Part shown: positions 36,386-47,200 of the stretch, one piece after another
Layout of the letters: every line of letters starts with the position of its first letter
Position numbering within the stretch: the stretch's first letter is position 1
Program-made: the position numbers and the translations under genes
Origin: Phycisphaerales bacterium UBA2402
GTDB lineage: Bacteria > Planctomycetota > Phycisphaerae > Phycisphaerales > UBA1924
NCBI GenBank assembly: GCA_002343715.1
Contig: DDSA01000165.1
Coordinates: forward strand, 7,342-71,341
Direction: 5' to 3'
DNA length: 64,000 nt
Notes under the pieces: generated by a model
Told to the model about the DNA's origin: nothing
Databases searched by the model: none
The model's input: only the letters and a program-made list of their open reading frames with translations

Positions 36386-36470
36386 CTCTCAGCAAACGAA
36401 ACCCACGCGCGAACCCGGAGAATGCCGCCCAGCCCCAGTGGCCCGCCGCTGTTCGATCATCATGCGTGGA

Positions 36471-37584
36471 TTACTTCTTTTCTTTCTCGCCCCGCCGGCG
36501 TTTCAGTTCGGCATCGATGAACGGCGCGAGTTCACCGCGGAGGACAGCCTCGTAATCGGTCTCTTCGTACCCGGTGCGGTGGTCCTTCACCCGGTTGTCG
36601 TAGAAGACATACGACCGAATCTGGGTGCCCCAGCCCTGTTCGAGGCTGCCTCCCTGCGCCGCGGCGATCTCTTTCTCGCGCTTGTCCTCGGCCATCTGCT
36701 GCAGCTTGGCCTGAAGGACCTGCAGGGCCTGTTTCTTGTTCTGCGGCTGATCGCGGTAGGTGCTCGCCACCACCATGATGCCGGTGGGCTTGTGGACCAG
36801 TCGGATGGCGCTGGCGACCTTGTTCACGTTCTGCCCGCCGGGGCCGCTCGCACGGACAAAGGGCGTGACCTCGATGTCGGTCTCCGGGATCGTGATGTCC
36901 AGTTCGTCGAACTCGGGCGTCACTTCAACGGTGGCGAACGAGGTCTGCCGCTTTCCCTGCGCGTTGAAGGGCGACACCCGCGCGAGGCGGTGCGTGCCCC
37001 GCTCGCATTTCAGGTAGCCGAAGGCGAACGGCCCTTTGACGTGGAGCGTCACCGAGTCGATGCCGACCTCCGCGCCGAAGCCCCGATCGACTTCCTCGAT
37101 CTGCCATTCCATCTTCTCGCAATAGAATATGTACATGCGGTAGAGCATGTCGGCCCAGTCGTTCGCCTCGGTGCCGCCGACACCGGCGGAGATCGTGAGA
37201 AAGGCGTTCTTGTTGTCGTGCGGGCCCGAGAGCAGGCTCCGCAGTTCGACCTGCTCCATCCGGGCCACCAGGCCGAAGAGTGATTCATCCGCCTCGGCGA
37301 GGAGGTCTTTGTCGCCCGACTCCTTCGACATTTCATACGCGAGTTTCGCGTCCTCGAAATCTCGGATCACGTGCGAGAGCGGCTCGATCTGTGCCTTCAG
37401 CACCTTGATGTTCGACACCACCTTGTTCGCGCGGGTCTGGTTGTTCCAGAAGGTCTCCGACCCCATCTCGGCTTCGAGTTCCTTCAGCTGTTGAGTCTTG
37501 ACGGCGTAGTTAAAGAGAGTCGCGGATTGTCAAAATCCGCGCCTCGAGATCGGTGATGACCGGTGTGTGAGCGTCGTAATGCAT
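36471..37584 (-). CDS. prfB: Peptide chain release factor 2, with programmed +1 frameshift
   Basis: The factor terminates translation at UGA and UAA. The main frame (36471-37511) encodes GGQ in ASGPGGQNVNKV, the SPF anticodon-like tripeptide in LARVSPFNAQGKR and the usual helical N-terminus. Its N-terminal helix continues above the first ATG (37466) back to AAC TAC GCC GTC AAG, matching the E. coli D-Y-D-A-K that follows its frameshift. Directly upstream, in the other frame, is a 24-codon ORF starting ATG 37584 (MHYDAHTP...IRDSL) and ending CTT TAA C. A +1 slip on CTT joins both frames into a product of about 370 residues, close to E. coli RF2. The recoding stop is TAA, not TGA, and no Shine-Dalgarno-like stimulator is seen before it. 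Probably downstream of lepB. Confidence 0.93.
37509..37515 (-). promoter_or_regulatory. RF2 programmed frameshift site, CTT TAA C
   Basis: A heptanucleotide slip site: CTT (37515-37513), in-frame stop TAA (37512-37510) and C (37509). Skipping one T places the ribosome on AAC and the RF2 main frame. The usual site is CTT TGA C. Confidence 0.8.
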
Positions 37585-37732
37585 GGGCGTGAGGGTAGGT
37601 GGGGGAAGGAAGTACAGGAGCCCACCCCCGTGCATAAATCAGAAAAGTGTCCACGACGCCTGGTCGATCACTCTTCACTCGCGAATCCCAGAACTCACGC
37701 GTTCTCTGTGAACGGATCCGCCGCCGAAGCCG

Positions 37733-39442
37733 TTACCAGATCAATCGCACCCGACCCGTGTCAGGCACGGGCACACGGCCCACCCGGTACGGAGCGGGAA
37801 AGTACACAAAGAAGGCCTTGCCGATGAGCAAGTCCCTGTTGACGACTCCGATGCTCGGGTCGATCCGGCGGACCCAGGGGTGGGGCACGTCCCACAACCT
37901 CCCATCGAGGCTCTGTGGGCTGTTATCGCCGCAGACGAAGTACTGGTCCGGGCCGAGTGTCAACGTGGTGCTCGGGTGGGTTGTGAGCGCCGGCAACTGC
38001 GCCCGGCTGTGCGGCTCGCCGGCATCGTTGTAGTTCCGGTATGCATCGGCCTGATAGTGAATGTCACGGGAGAGCGCCACGCGGTGTAAGGTGAACGGCC
38101 CCCCGTCAAACTCGAACCACGCCGCGGGCACGGTGTAGTTCCTCGCTTCTCGCATCGCGTCCGAACCCGATGCGGCCTGGTCGAGGGTCATGCCGAAGGT
38201 GTGCTCCACGCGCTCCGCGGGTGTCCAGTCATAGTCATGTCGTGCGATGAGTGTACCGTCACGCCAGAGTTGCAGCGACTGGTCCACGTGCCAGAACTCG
38301 AAGTTGGTCACAAGCCCGGGCGCGAGCACCCCGGGGCTGTCGGTCGCCGCGGCACGCCGCCACTGCCCCCACGTTTCACCAGTCCTGGCGCGCACCCATA
38401 TCCCGCCGCTCTCCCCGCCCAGCGTGGCGCGAAACTGGTGCCCCCGCGTCTGAACGACCGCCGCGATCGTGAGGCCCTCCGACCCGGGACGGATCCCCAG
38501 TGACATATTGATATCGCTGACCGGGAACTCCCCGTTCCCCGCGAGAGGCGTCTCGTTGTAGGCATACGAATCGTCGATCGGCCTGCGGCGAGCGTCCCAG
38601 ACGAGTTTGGTCGGTCCGGCTCCTCGGTACTCATAATCCGCGCGTCCCTCGAGAATCCAGTCTGTTCCTTCAGGCCCGGTGCCCACGGGGAGCCACGGAG
38701 GGATGAACCATCGCACCAGACCGGTCGCGGGCGAAATGGGCTGAAACTCGCTGGAAAAGATCCTTTGCCACATGGCCCGTTGGGCTTGTTCCGGTTTGCG
38801 GGCGATCCGCCAGCCGGGAAGTTTCCACGGGTTCGCTTCACCCCGGTCGTTCGGCCCGGGTGTGCGAACAAAGACATCCCCGTCGATAATCGCGACCATC
38901 TCTCCCGGCAGCCCCAGCAGTCGCTTGATGTAGTTCACGGTCGGATCGCGCGGATTCTTGAAGACTACCACGTCGAATCGTGCGGGATCAAAGATCGAGT
39001 ACAGGTACTTGAATACAAAGATGCGGTCGCCCCATCGGGTCGGCACGTTCTGCCGCTGCACCGGCCACGCGCTCATGGGGTCATGCACTTCCAGCGGCGG
39101 GAAGTTCGCCGATTCATCCCCGTCTTCTCCGACGGCGAATCGTGGAGCCTGCACCGGAAGGGGCGTGGTACCGTCGGCCCTCATGTCGCGGGGCGCGACG
39201 GCCCAGGTGTAGCCGGTCTGGGGGCTGGTGATCTGCACGTGCGCGCCCCGGAGCGTGGGGGCCATCGACCCGGTCGGGATCAGGAACGCCTCGATGACGA
39301 ACCCGCGAAAGACAAACGCGAGCGCGAAGGCGATGGTGATGGCGGTAAGCGTCTCTCGCACCGCGTGCCGGTACGGCATCGAAGCGGGCGCGGACGAGTG
39401 GTGTATGCCGCGAACATCATCGTGTTCCGTACGGCTCGCCAT
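37733..39442 (-). CDS. lepB: Signal peptidase I with large insertion
   Basis: Membrane-bound Ser/Lys protease that removes signal peptides. A membrane segment (ETLTAITIAFALAFVFRGFVIEAF) leads to the catalytic serine in PTGSMAPTL (about Ser59 from ATG 39442). The general base Lys is in NYIKRLLGLPGE (about Lys173). Box E is near the C-terminus: CGDNSPQSLDGRLW. Between the lysine block and box E lies an extra region of roughly 300 residues containing FWHVDQSLQLWRDGTLIARHDYDW, reminiscent of a concanavalin-like or LamG-type beta-sandwich. The total of 569 residues far exceeds the usual 200-350. A GTG start at 39469 is also in frame. Probably in an operon with ricT upstream and prfB downstream. 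Confidence 0.9.
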   Translation of the reverse strand: MASRTEHDDVRGIHHSSAPASMPYRHAVRETLTAITIAFALAFVFRGFVIEAFLIPTGSMAPTLRGAHVQITSPQTGYTWAVAPRDMRADGTTPLPVQAPRFAVGEDGDESANFPPLEVHDPMSAWPVQRQNVPTRWGDRIFVFKYLYSIFDPARFDVVVFKNPRDPTVNYIKRLLGLPGEMVAIIDGDVFVRTPGPNDRGEANPWKLPGWRIARKPEQAQRAMWQRIFSSEFQPISPATGLVRWFIPPWLPVGTGPEGTDWILEGRADYEYRGAGPTKLVWDARRRPIDDSYAYNETPLAGNGEFPVSDINMSLGIRPGSEGLTIAAVVQTRGHQFRATLGGESGGIWVRARTGETWGQWRRAAATDSPGVLAPGLVTNFEFWHVDQSLQLWRDGTLIARHDYDWTPAERVEHTFGMTLDQAASGSDAMREARNYTVPAAWFEFDGGPFTLHRVALSRDIHYQADAYRNYNDAGEPHSRAQLPALTTHPSTTLTLGPDQYFVCGDNSPQSLDGRLWDVPHPWVRRIDPSIGVVNRDLLIGKAFFVYFPAPYRVGRVPVPDTGRVRLIW

Positions 39443-39506
39443 CGTCGGAGTTGGAGTCGGTCGCGTCACGCGGGGCCCGGTCCGTCAGGCTGTTTCACAA
39501 ATCCGC

Positions 39507-41060
39507 TCATCCCCCCGTCGGAGGTCCGCCGGGCCTGTGGCCACCGCCGCTTCCCCCGCCCCGTCTCCGCCTTCTCCGCTTTGCATGATGCCCATCACCC
39601 GAACGAGAATCGTGAGGTCGAGCCTGACCCCCAGGAGGTGCTCCGCCGGTGTGATCATCGGCTCGTGCCGGATTGTCGTGATCCTGCGGCCGCATCGGGA
39701 TGTCCGCCCGCCCGATCGGCGAGTTGTCTGTACCTCCGGGCTGGGGGGGGCGGGTTCCGCCGGTCAAGGGCGGGCGGCCGGTATCACGCCGTTCCGGGTT
39801 CGATTGAGATGAACGCGCACCCTGCGGTCCACGCTGGGATGGGCGGCGTTGGTCCTTGCCCTGTCGCTCGCCGTGAGCATCGGGCCGCGACTGCGGACGT
39901 TCGCGTCGTTCATCACGAGGCGCTCGGGGCGGGCGAGCAGCAACCTCGGAATGCCCTCCACCCGTGGCAGGAGCGGCGGGCGAGTCCGGTTTGGGAACGA
40001 CGGGGTGCCGGGGCAACGGGCGCTGCGCTCTGCGGGAGTCGTGGGGGTGTCCGGCACCAACGGGGGGCCCATCGAGACGCGGAGGCTGCTTGTTGGATGG
40101 TGGGATCAGATTTTCAACAGGGACCGCGATGTCCTGGAACTTTCCGTCCGCCCCGGGTGCATCAAGCCGCACCAGCACGAGTTGGGTGAGAATCTGGCCG
40201 TCGAGGACCGTGCCGTCCCCATCGGGTGTGCCGACTCTGGACTTCTTGCGTGGCAGGTTCTTGCGGAGTTCCTCGTACGTCTGGTCCTCGTAGCGAAGGC
40301 AGCACATGAGCCGTCCGCAGCGTCCGCTGATTTTGAGAGGGTCGAGGGTCGCCTTCTGCACCTTCGCGGACTTCATCGACACAGGTTTGAGCACCTTCAG
40401 GAAGTTCTTGCAACAGCAATACTGCCCGCATCGTTCGTAGTCGGCTGTCAGCCGGGCCTCGTCACGGGCACCCACGGGCCTGACCTCGACGTGGGTGCGG
40501 AACTCGTGACCAAGTTCCGCCGTCAGATCGCGCACATCGAGCCGCTCCTCGGACAGGTAATAGAACGTGAGTGTTTCGCCGCCCAGGATCGGCTCGGCCT
40601 CGACAATCTTGATCGGTTGGCCCAGGCGCTCGGCCACCGCCTTGGCCCGCAGCCGCAGGTCGTGCTTGGACTGTTCCAGCCGCTGCTGGGTGTTGAGATC
40701 ATCCACCTCGGCCACTCGAAGGACCCGCCCCTCGGTAAAGAAGGGGTAATCCCGTCCGCCGGAGTTCTGGATATACCCGAGCATGTCCCGCCGCGACACG
40801 CTCTTCGAGCAGCCGGAGTTAGGGCAGGTGCTGGTGAGCATCTCCCCCAGTTCGGTGCCCCGGAAGGTGCGTACCACGATTTTGCTCCCGCAGCCGGGCT
40901 TGACAGATCCGGAGTACGGGAACTCGCCCACCAGTTTCATGGCACCGAACCGAACCACCATCGTCTTGGGCGCGCGCAGGGCTTCATAGGCCTTTCGGTC
41001 CTCTTCGGCCAGGTGAACTTTGAGATCGGCCTCGAACTGCGGGAGGGGGTGGATAGGCAT
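39507..41060 (-). CDS. ricT: PSP1-domain protein RicT (YaaT) with basic C-terminal tail
   Basis: The N-terminal 330 residues match the PSP1/RicT family: GCGSKIVVRTFRGTELGEML, RAKAVAERLGQPIKIVEAEPILGGETLTFYYLSEERLDVRDL, and two cysteine-rich blocks ERCGQYCCCKNFL and ISGRCGRLMCCLRYED, which in B. subtilis help bind Fe-S clusters in the RicA-RicF-RicT complex. That complex directs RNase Y cleavage of mRNA. The last 180 or so residues are an Arg/Pro/Gly/His-rich disordered tail ending RRRRRRGGGSGGG. It is absent from the short Firmicute protein and suggests RNA or nucleoid contact. It precedes lepB by 37 bases on the same strand. Confidence 0.88.
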   Translation of the reverse strand: MPIHPLPQFEADLKVHLAEEDRKAYEALRAPKTMVVRFGAMKLVGEFPYSGSVKPGCGSKIVVRTFRGTELGEMLTSTCPNSGCSKSVSRRDMLGYIQNSGGRDYPFFTEGRVLRVAEVDDLNTQQRLEQSKHDLRLRAKAVAERLGQPIKIVEAEPILGGETLTFYYLSEERLDVRDLTAELGHEFRTHVEVRPVGARDEARLTADYERCGQYCCCKNFLKVLKPVSMKSAKVQKATLDPLKISGRCGRLMCCLRYEDQTYEELRKNLPRKKSRVGTPDGDGTVLDGQILTQLVLVRLDAPGADGKFQDIAVPVENLIPPSNKQPPRLDGPPVGAGHPHDSRRAQRPLPRHPVVPKPDSPAAPATGGGHSEVAARPPRAPRDERRERPQSRPDAHGERQGKDQRRPSQRGPQGARSSQSNPERRDTGRPPLTGGTRPPQPGGTDNSPIGRADIPMRPQDHDNPARADDHTGGAPPGGQARPHDSRSGDGHHAKRRRRRRGGGSGGGHRPGGPPTGG

Positions 41061-41202
41061 GCAGCGGGCAGATGGTAGAGAAGAACGAGCGCCCGCGTCG
41101 GAAGAAAGCAGATGAAAGGTACAACAAAGGCGTGCGGTATCCGACCCCGCACCCGATTCGCATGTGGTTATCGCTGAATGAACTCCGAAAATCAGGCCGA
41201 AA

Positions 41203-44200
41203 CTACCGCGTAGCGATCAACTGAATCAGTGCCGCCACATCCTGACCATTGATGGCACCATCTCCATTGACATCGCAGCATGGATCACCGGATTCGAGGA
41301 ACCCGAGCAGCGCCGCGAGGTCGCCCTCGCCCAGCACACCATCGCCGTCGATGTCGCCGTTCGCTTCATCGATGAGCAGAACTTCCAGTTCGAACCGCAC
41401 CGGCACGCCACGATGAATGCCATCGCCGGAAAGTCGCCGCGATTGGGTCAAGCCGCCGGGTTCGATGGCATCGGCCCAAAGCAAGGTCCACCCTTCATTC
41501 TCGGCGAGCAACGAGGAGAGGTCCACCACGCCAGTGTCCGCGGACCAGAGGGCCGCGGCAGCGCCAGCGGCCCGCTTTATATAGCCCACGGCGACCCCTT
41601 CGGCATCCGATGCGAGGACAAAGATCGGACGGGCCTCGGCAACGCCTTCACCTAGATCACCGCCGGGTGCCTCGCCCACAGGCTCTGAATCGTTCGCCGC
41701 TGCTTGGGCGTGGCGAGTCCCAATCGGCTGAGGTCCGGGTTCTGGCGACATGGACGCCCGCAAGACCCTGATCCGCGGCCGCTCTCTGATACCCGGCGGG
41801 GGCGCATCAGGATCGAGGGGGCTAAGCCCGCCTCCCAGAATCGGCCCGGAGTGATCGCCGCCATCGCGCCCCGACGGGCAGGGCGAGAGAACATGCCGAA
41901 GGTCGGCCCCGCGGCGTGTGAGTGCGAATGTTCGATCGGCGGCATCGATGCGGCCGTCGGTATTGAGGTCGGCCCGTACGTGCTGGGCGTTGGCGGGGTC
42001 GATGGGGTTGGTACCCATGAGCGATTGGACCGCGCCGGCATCGGTGTTGTTGGTGCGTCGGTCGAAGGTGGTGTCGCCGGCGAGGGCGGTAATATCGAGC
42101 CGATCGACGCCGTCGAGCGGATTGCCCGCGGCATCGCGGACGCCGATCAGACGGACGCAATATCGGCCACGATCGGGTAACGCGGGCGTGAAGAGAATGT
42201 TGACCCCACCCAAATCAAGATTGGGTGAAGTTGTGATGCTGATGGCGGATAGGTTGATAGGCCTGCCCTCGGCATCTACTCCGGTGACTTCAACGCGGTC
42301 GGGCGTGGGTATCGCGGAATCAGGCGGCCCACCCTCGTAGATGTAACGAAGTCGGGCAACTCCAGAGCCGCGCGGCTCAATTCCCTGACCGCTGAACATA
42401 GTAATGGTGGCGTCCCCGACCTCACTGTGCGTGGCAATGGATTGCCACCGGTCAATCACCGGTGGGGTGGTGTCGATGGCGATCGTCGCGCCCGCTGAAA
42501 CTTCTCCGCTCGTGATACTGACGGCATACACACCGTCCGGCAGTGTCAGGGCATCGGGCACTGTGAACGTACCCCTGCCATCTGGCCCGCAAGGCACTAC
42601 GGCTTCAATCTCTCGCGGCCCGGTGAGTCGGATGTCAATTGTGGTACCAGGGGGGCCGACAAAGGCCAGCGTGGGCGTGCGGTCATTGGTCAGACCGTCA
42701 CCGGGAATGCCTGTGTCGCTCGACGGCGAGAGGCCGATGGCGAGTGTGGTTGTAATCGCATCAGGTGTGCCGGGAAGAGACTCGATGTTCCCGGCGTTAT
42801 CGGTGGCCTGGGTCACGAATCTGTAGACGTGTCCGGATTCGAGAAGCGCGGCGGCCTGCTGATCGAAACTCAGGCTGGAAACAGGCTGGTAGGCGCCGCC
42901 ATCGCGCGAGACAAAGAGGCGAGAGCCGGCCAGGCCGGAGCCGCCGGGCATGTCGCCAGCGGCGATGTTCACGATAACCTCGCCCGGGTCGCTCGCCGCG
43001 GGCAGCGGCAGGGCGGCACTGACGGGGGCTTCGGCGTCGATTGTGTTGCTGACGATGTTGGTTCGGATCGGCTCGTTGTTGTCGAAGATGATGGTGGCGT
43101 CGTTCGTAATGACCGTGCCAGTGGCGACTGATGTTCTCGGCCGGATGGTGAACTCAACATACCCCTCGCCGCGGCCGGTTTCGTCGTTTGGCGGCAGGAA
43201 GCCCAAATCTCCCGTAACCGGCGGCAAGCCGGTAGCGGGATCGATGCTCTGCAACGTCCAGAACGCGCGGGGTGGTGATGTGGAAGCATCGACACCCGCG
43301 ACGATCTCGAGCAGAACGCCTCGCGTGGCGCGGAGGTCGACCGTGGTGGAGTAGGAGATGCGGTTGGGTGGGATCTCAATCGTGCGGTCAAATATCTGGA
43401 TGTGGCCGAGACGGAAAGAGCCCGCGATCAGGTCAGGGCTGAGGTCGTCTGTGATGGTGACCAGCGAGGCGGGCGCGGTGGCGGTGGGGAGGTTCTCGTA
43501 ATAGATGCGATAGGGGATGGAGGCGTTAGAAATCCAACGCTCGGCACCGAAGCCGGAGGGGCCGGCTTTTTCGTTGGGGTCGATGGCTTGCTGAGTGGTA
43601 ACACGACGGGGAGGAGGACAGCGAGGACCGCGTACTACAACGCCGCGACCACAGTTGGCGCAAGGATCAAACACAGTTTCTCCACACTTCGGTCGCGGTG
43701 GATTGCGTCTCTTACAACAGAGACCACCCTCTGAAGGGTCTCCGACAAAGGTTTTGAACTCGAAAGGCACAGAAGTAGTGACCTTAAACTCCCTCGCGTG
43801 TCCGCATACTTCCAGATTGCGCAACGACAACGAGTACCCAGACTCAATTGAACCGCCAAGGTTTCCCGGACAGAAGTCCCATATATCCTCGAGCGTAGCG
43901 ATGAGTTGAACTTTGATATCAAAGCCCCGAGGGCATTCGATGCAGCCACCCCGCGGACGCCTCGTGATGCATACCTGGCCAGAAATTGTGGGCGGAGTAA
44001 CCAAGCCCAATTGAAACACTGAGTCATCCTCCGCCAATCCGCCGTAAATCATGTCGTACAGTTCCGCGAAGTACTGTGTTGTAACACTCGGATCAGCCAG
44101 AAACTCAGCTATTGAGAAATTGCAATTCTCGGGTTCATTGTACTGCATGCTGGAGAATCGTCCGGCCTGAGCGGCGACCAAGATTCCCTTGACAACCTCA

Positions 44201-47200
44201 TCGTTAACATTGTCAGCCCAACTTTTGACATCGCTGTTACCCTTCAGGTACTCGGATATCTCCGTTTCCGGTCCAAAGGACATTGGGGTGCCAGAGCCTT
44301 CGAGAAACCTCACAACGGCTGCTTGTCCCGAAGTGACGCCGCCGAGGCCAGCGCGTCCGCCGAGAACACGACCGTTTCCAACTTGGCGGATATACTCGCG
44401 GACGGCGGCCCAGTCCATGAGACCGAGCATGTCTGCGATATTTTGCTGATCTTCTGCCGGGTCATAGCCTGACGGGCAAGTCTCCTGACACCCGGGTCCG
44501 CCACTTCGTCGATCATAACCTTCGAAAGTCCGGCCGAGCTGCTCTTGAGTTGACAATATGCTTCCGAAAACATAATCGGCACGAATCCATCCGGGTTCTG
44601 AACTCAGTGCTCGGAAACTCGGAGCGGCGTGTCGAAGAGCGTCACAAAGTTGGGGCCATGTTGATCCTACTCGCACCCGGAATGCCTCCCAGGTCTCGGT
44701 CCACTCCGTTTCGGGTCGACCATCAAAATAGTCGGCCTCGAACTCGTCCCACGGAACATCACCTATGAGGGCGGACAGATCTTGCACAGTAATCTGAGAA
44801 TCGGCTGTACTTAGCGGACGCGCGAAGACTCGGATTGTCCGAAGCTCACCTGGTGCGAGTACATCCGGGCGGAGTTCACCTAGCACAACGTATTGTAAAT
44901 CGCCCCGATCAACGTGCCCCGGTTCTTCATTTACTGCGGCGGTGCTGTCTGTACTGATGCATAGCACGGGCGACGGTGCATCGGAGTTGCCGTCGTTATA
45001 GACGAAGATTTGAATCGGATAATCAACACCAACCCGCGCGTTTGGGGGTGTCAGTACATCCAAGATTAATCGGGGGCCACCCCCTTCTACAACACGTATC
45101 GCGCCAACAAGGCTGGACTCGGCTAGAGGCACCACAATTACACCTGGCAGTTGTGTTATCGGGTTCTTGTCTATCGCCAGCCGCTCATCCCGAGCTAGTA
45201 CCGTGTACGAGCCGATCGTTGCTCCTGCAAGGTCAAAAGTCGCGACAATAGACGTAGGTCCATCGTCCCTGATCCACACCGGATTGAAGATCCGCTGATC
45301 CGCCTCGGAGAGCAAGCTTACCTGTGTCAAACCTGACTTAAACAGCGCACCATCAAACCGAATGGTCACTGGACCGGTGTTTCCAACCACTGACGGGGTT
45401 ACCGCGTTTACTCCGAATGGGACCGTCGTCACTTCGACAATGACCGGCGATGCAACGCCACGCGTGCATTTCGCTAGGATGAACAGATTTTCAGAACTCG
45501 AACCTGCAACAAGCAACTGCTGTGATGACTGAGGTGTGGCCGCAGATCGGCTGAACTGCGAAGTCGTTGGCACAAAGCCAGCACCGCTATACAGCTCGAT
45601 CCAACCCGACGGGTCAGCAAGCTCTGATCGAATCATCACGGTTGTCCCCCGTTCAACGCGCACCTCAAAATAGCGACTCTCGCCTGTCCTCATCACGCCT
45701 GTCCAAGGTACTCCTAGTTCGAGCCCAATGGCTCGAATGGAGACAGAAGTTGCACTGGCTTCCGCGTTATTCCCCTCATCCGTCTCCGGCACCTGATTCA
45801 GCACATCCGTCCTCGCCACCACGTAATACTCGCCGGGTGTAACACCCGGCACGCGCGGCGAAGCGGAACCGCCGACGGTGTCGCCGGGGGCGAGGGGGCT
45901 GGAGCCGGGGTTGGTCTGGAAGTTGCCGATCCGGCGGTCGTCGATGCTCCAGACGGGGTCCGTGGAGAGGAAGAGACTGTCCTGCCACGTCGCGCGGATG
46001 GTGGATTCGCCGCTATTACGGATGGACCACGCGAAGGGCGCGGCGGCCCCAAGTTCGGCGGAAGCCGGTGGCGTGACGCTCGCGACGGTGAGGTCTGAAA
46101 GGGGCGCGATGTCGATCAGCGTGAGGTTTGTGGCAGTTGAGGTATTGTCACTTTCACGCCCGCCCTCGTCGATATCGCCGCCGGCATCGGCGCGCACGAT
46201 CAGGAAATATGGGCCGGCGACGCCCGCCGGCAGCACCGGCGTGGCGGTTGCCTCATACACGCCACCGCCGCCCGCGACAGGGCCGCGCTGGGTAAAGGTG
46301 CCGATGTAGACATCGCCCAGCCCACCGCTTTGAGGCGGATCAAAGAACTGGTCGCGGGACAGGTAGAGCGAATCTCGCCACGTGCGCGGGGCAGGGATCG
46401 ATGCCTGCCCGGTATTCGCGACTGTCCACGAGACCTGCATCGGCTGGCTCTCTGTGGCAGAGGGTGGAGCGGTGACACCGACGGCCTCGAGATTCGGGTA
46501 GGTGGGTGGGTCTACATCGAGGGGCGTGACATTGATGGTGGGGGGCGGCTGCGGCCCGGTGTTGTTGGCCTCGTTGGACTCAAAGACGGCGCTATTTGTA
46601 TCTGTCCTCACCAGGACGTAGTACAGGCCGGACGCTGTGCGTGGCAGCGTGTAGTTTCCCAGTGCCTGATACGCCTGACTCGGCGCAAGAGGTTGGGTAC
46701 GTGTGCGGGCGCCGATTTCGATCGCACCTGTCAGGTTGGGGTTTCGAGAAAGATACACGCGATCAATCCAACTGTTGGCGTTGGTAGGCAGAACGCCGCG
46801 GTTTTCGACCTCCCACGAAACCGAAATTTGCTGGTCGGCATCGCCGCTCTCAGGAGCCGATAGTGAAACTACGGCGAGGTCCGCCGCCTCGGCGGTCACG
46901 GTAAAGGGGATAGCGATGATGTTGTTGCCTTCACCCGGCCCCTCGGCCACGTTATTGTCGGCATCGGTAGCGATGACGAGGTAGTACTGACCAGGTCCTA
47001 CCAGGGGCACCGTGAACTCGATCGAGTGGACGTATCCGGCATCGACACTCAGCGGTGTGGAGCGAGAGTGTGTGGAAAGGACGGTTCCGCCCGGAGAAGG
47101 GGCGGTGTGAAGCCAGACACGATCGACCCACGAGTTGACCTGCGTTGGTACCACGCCGGAGTTCGTCACACGCCAGCCGAGAGTGCCGCGGGCACCGGCA

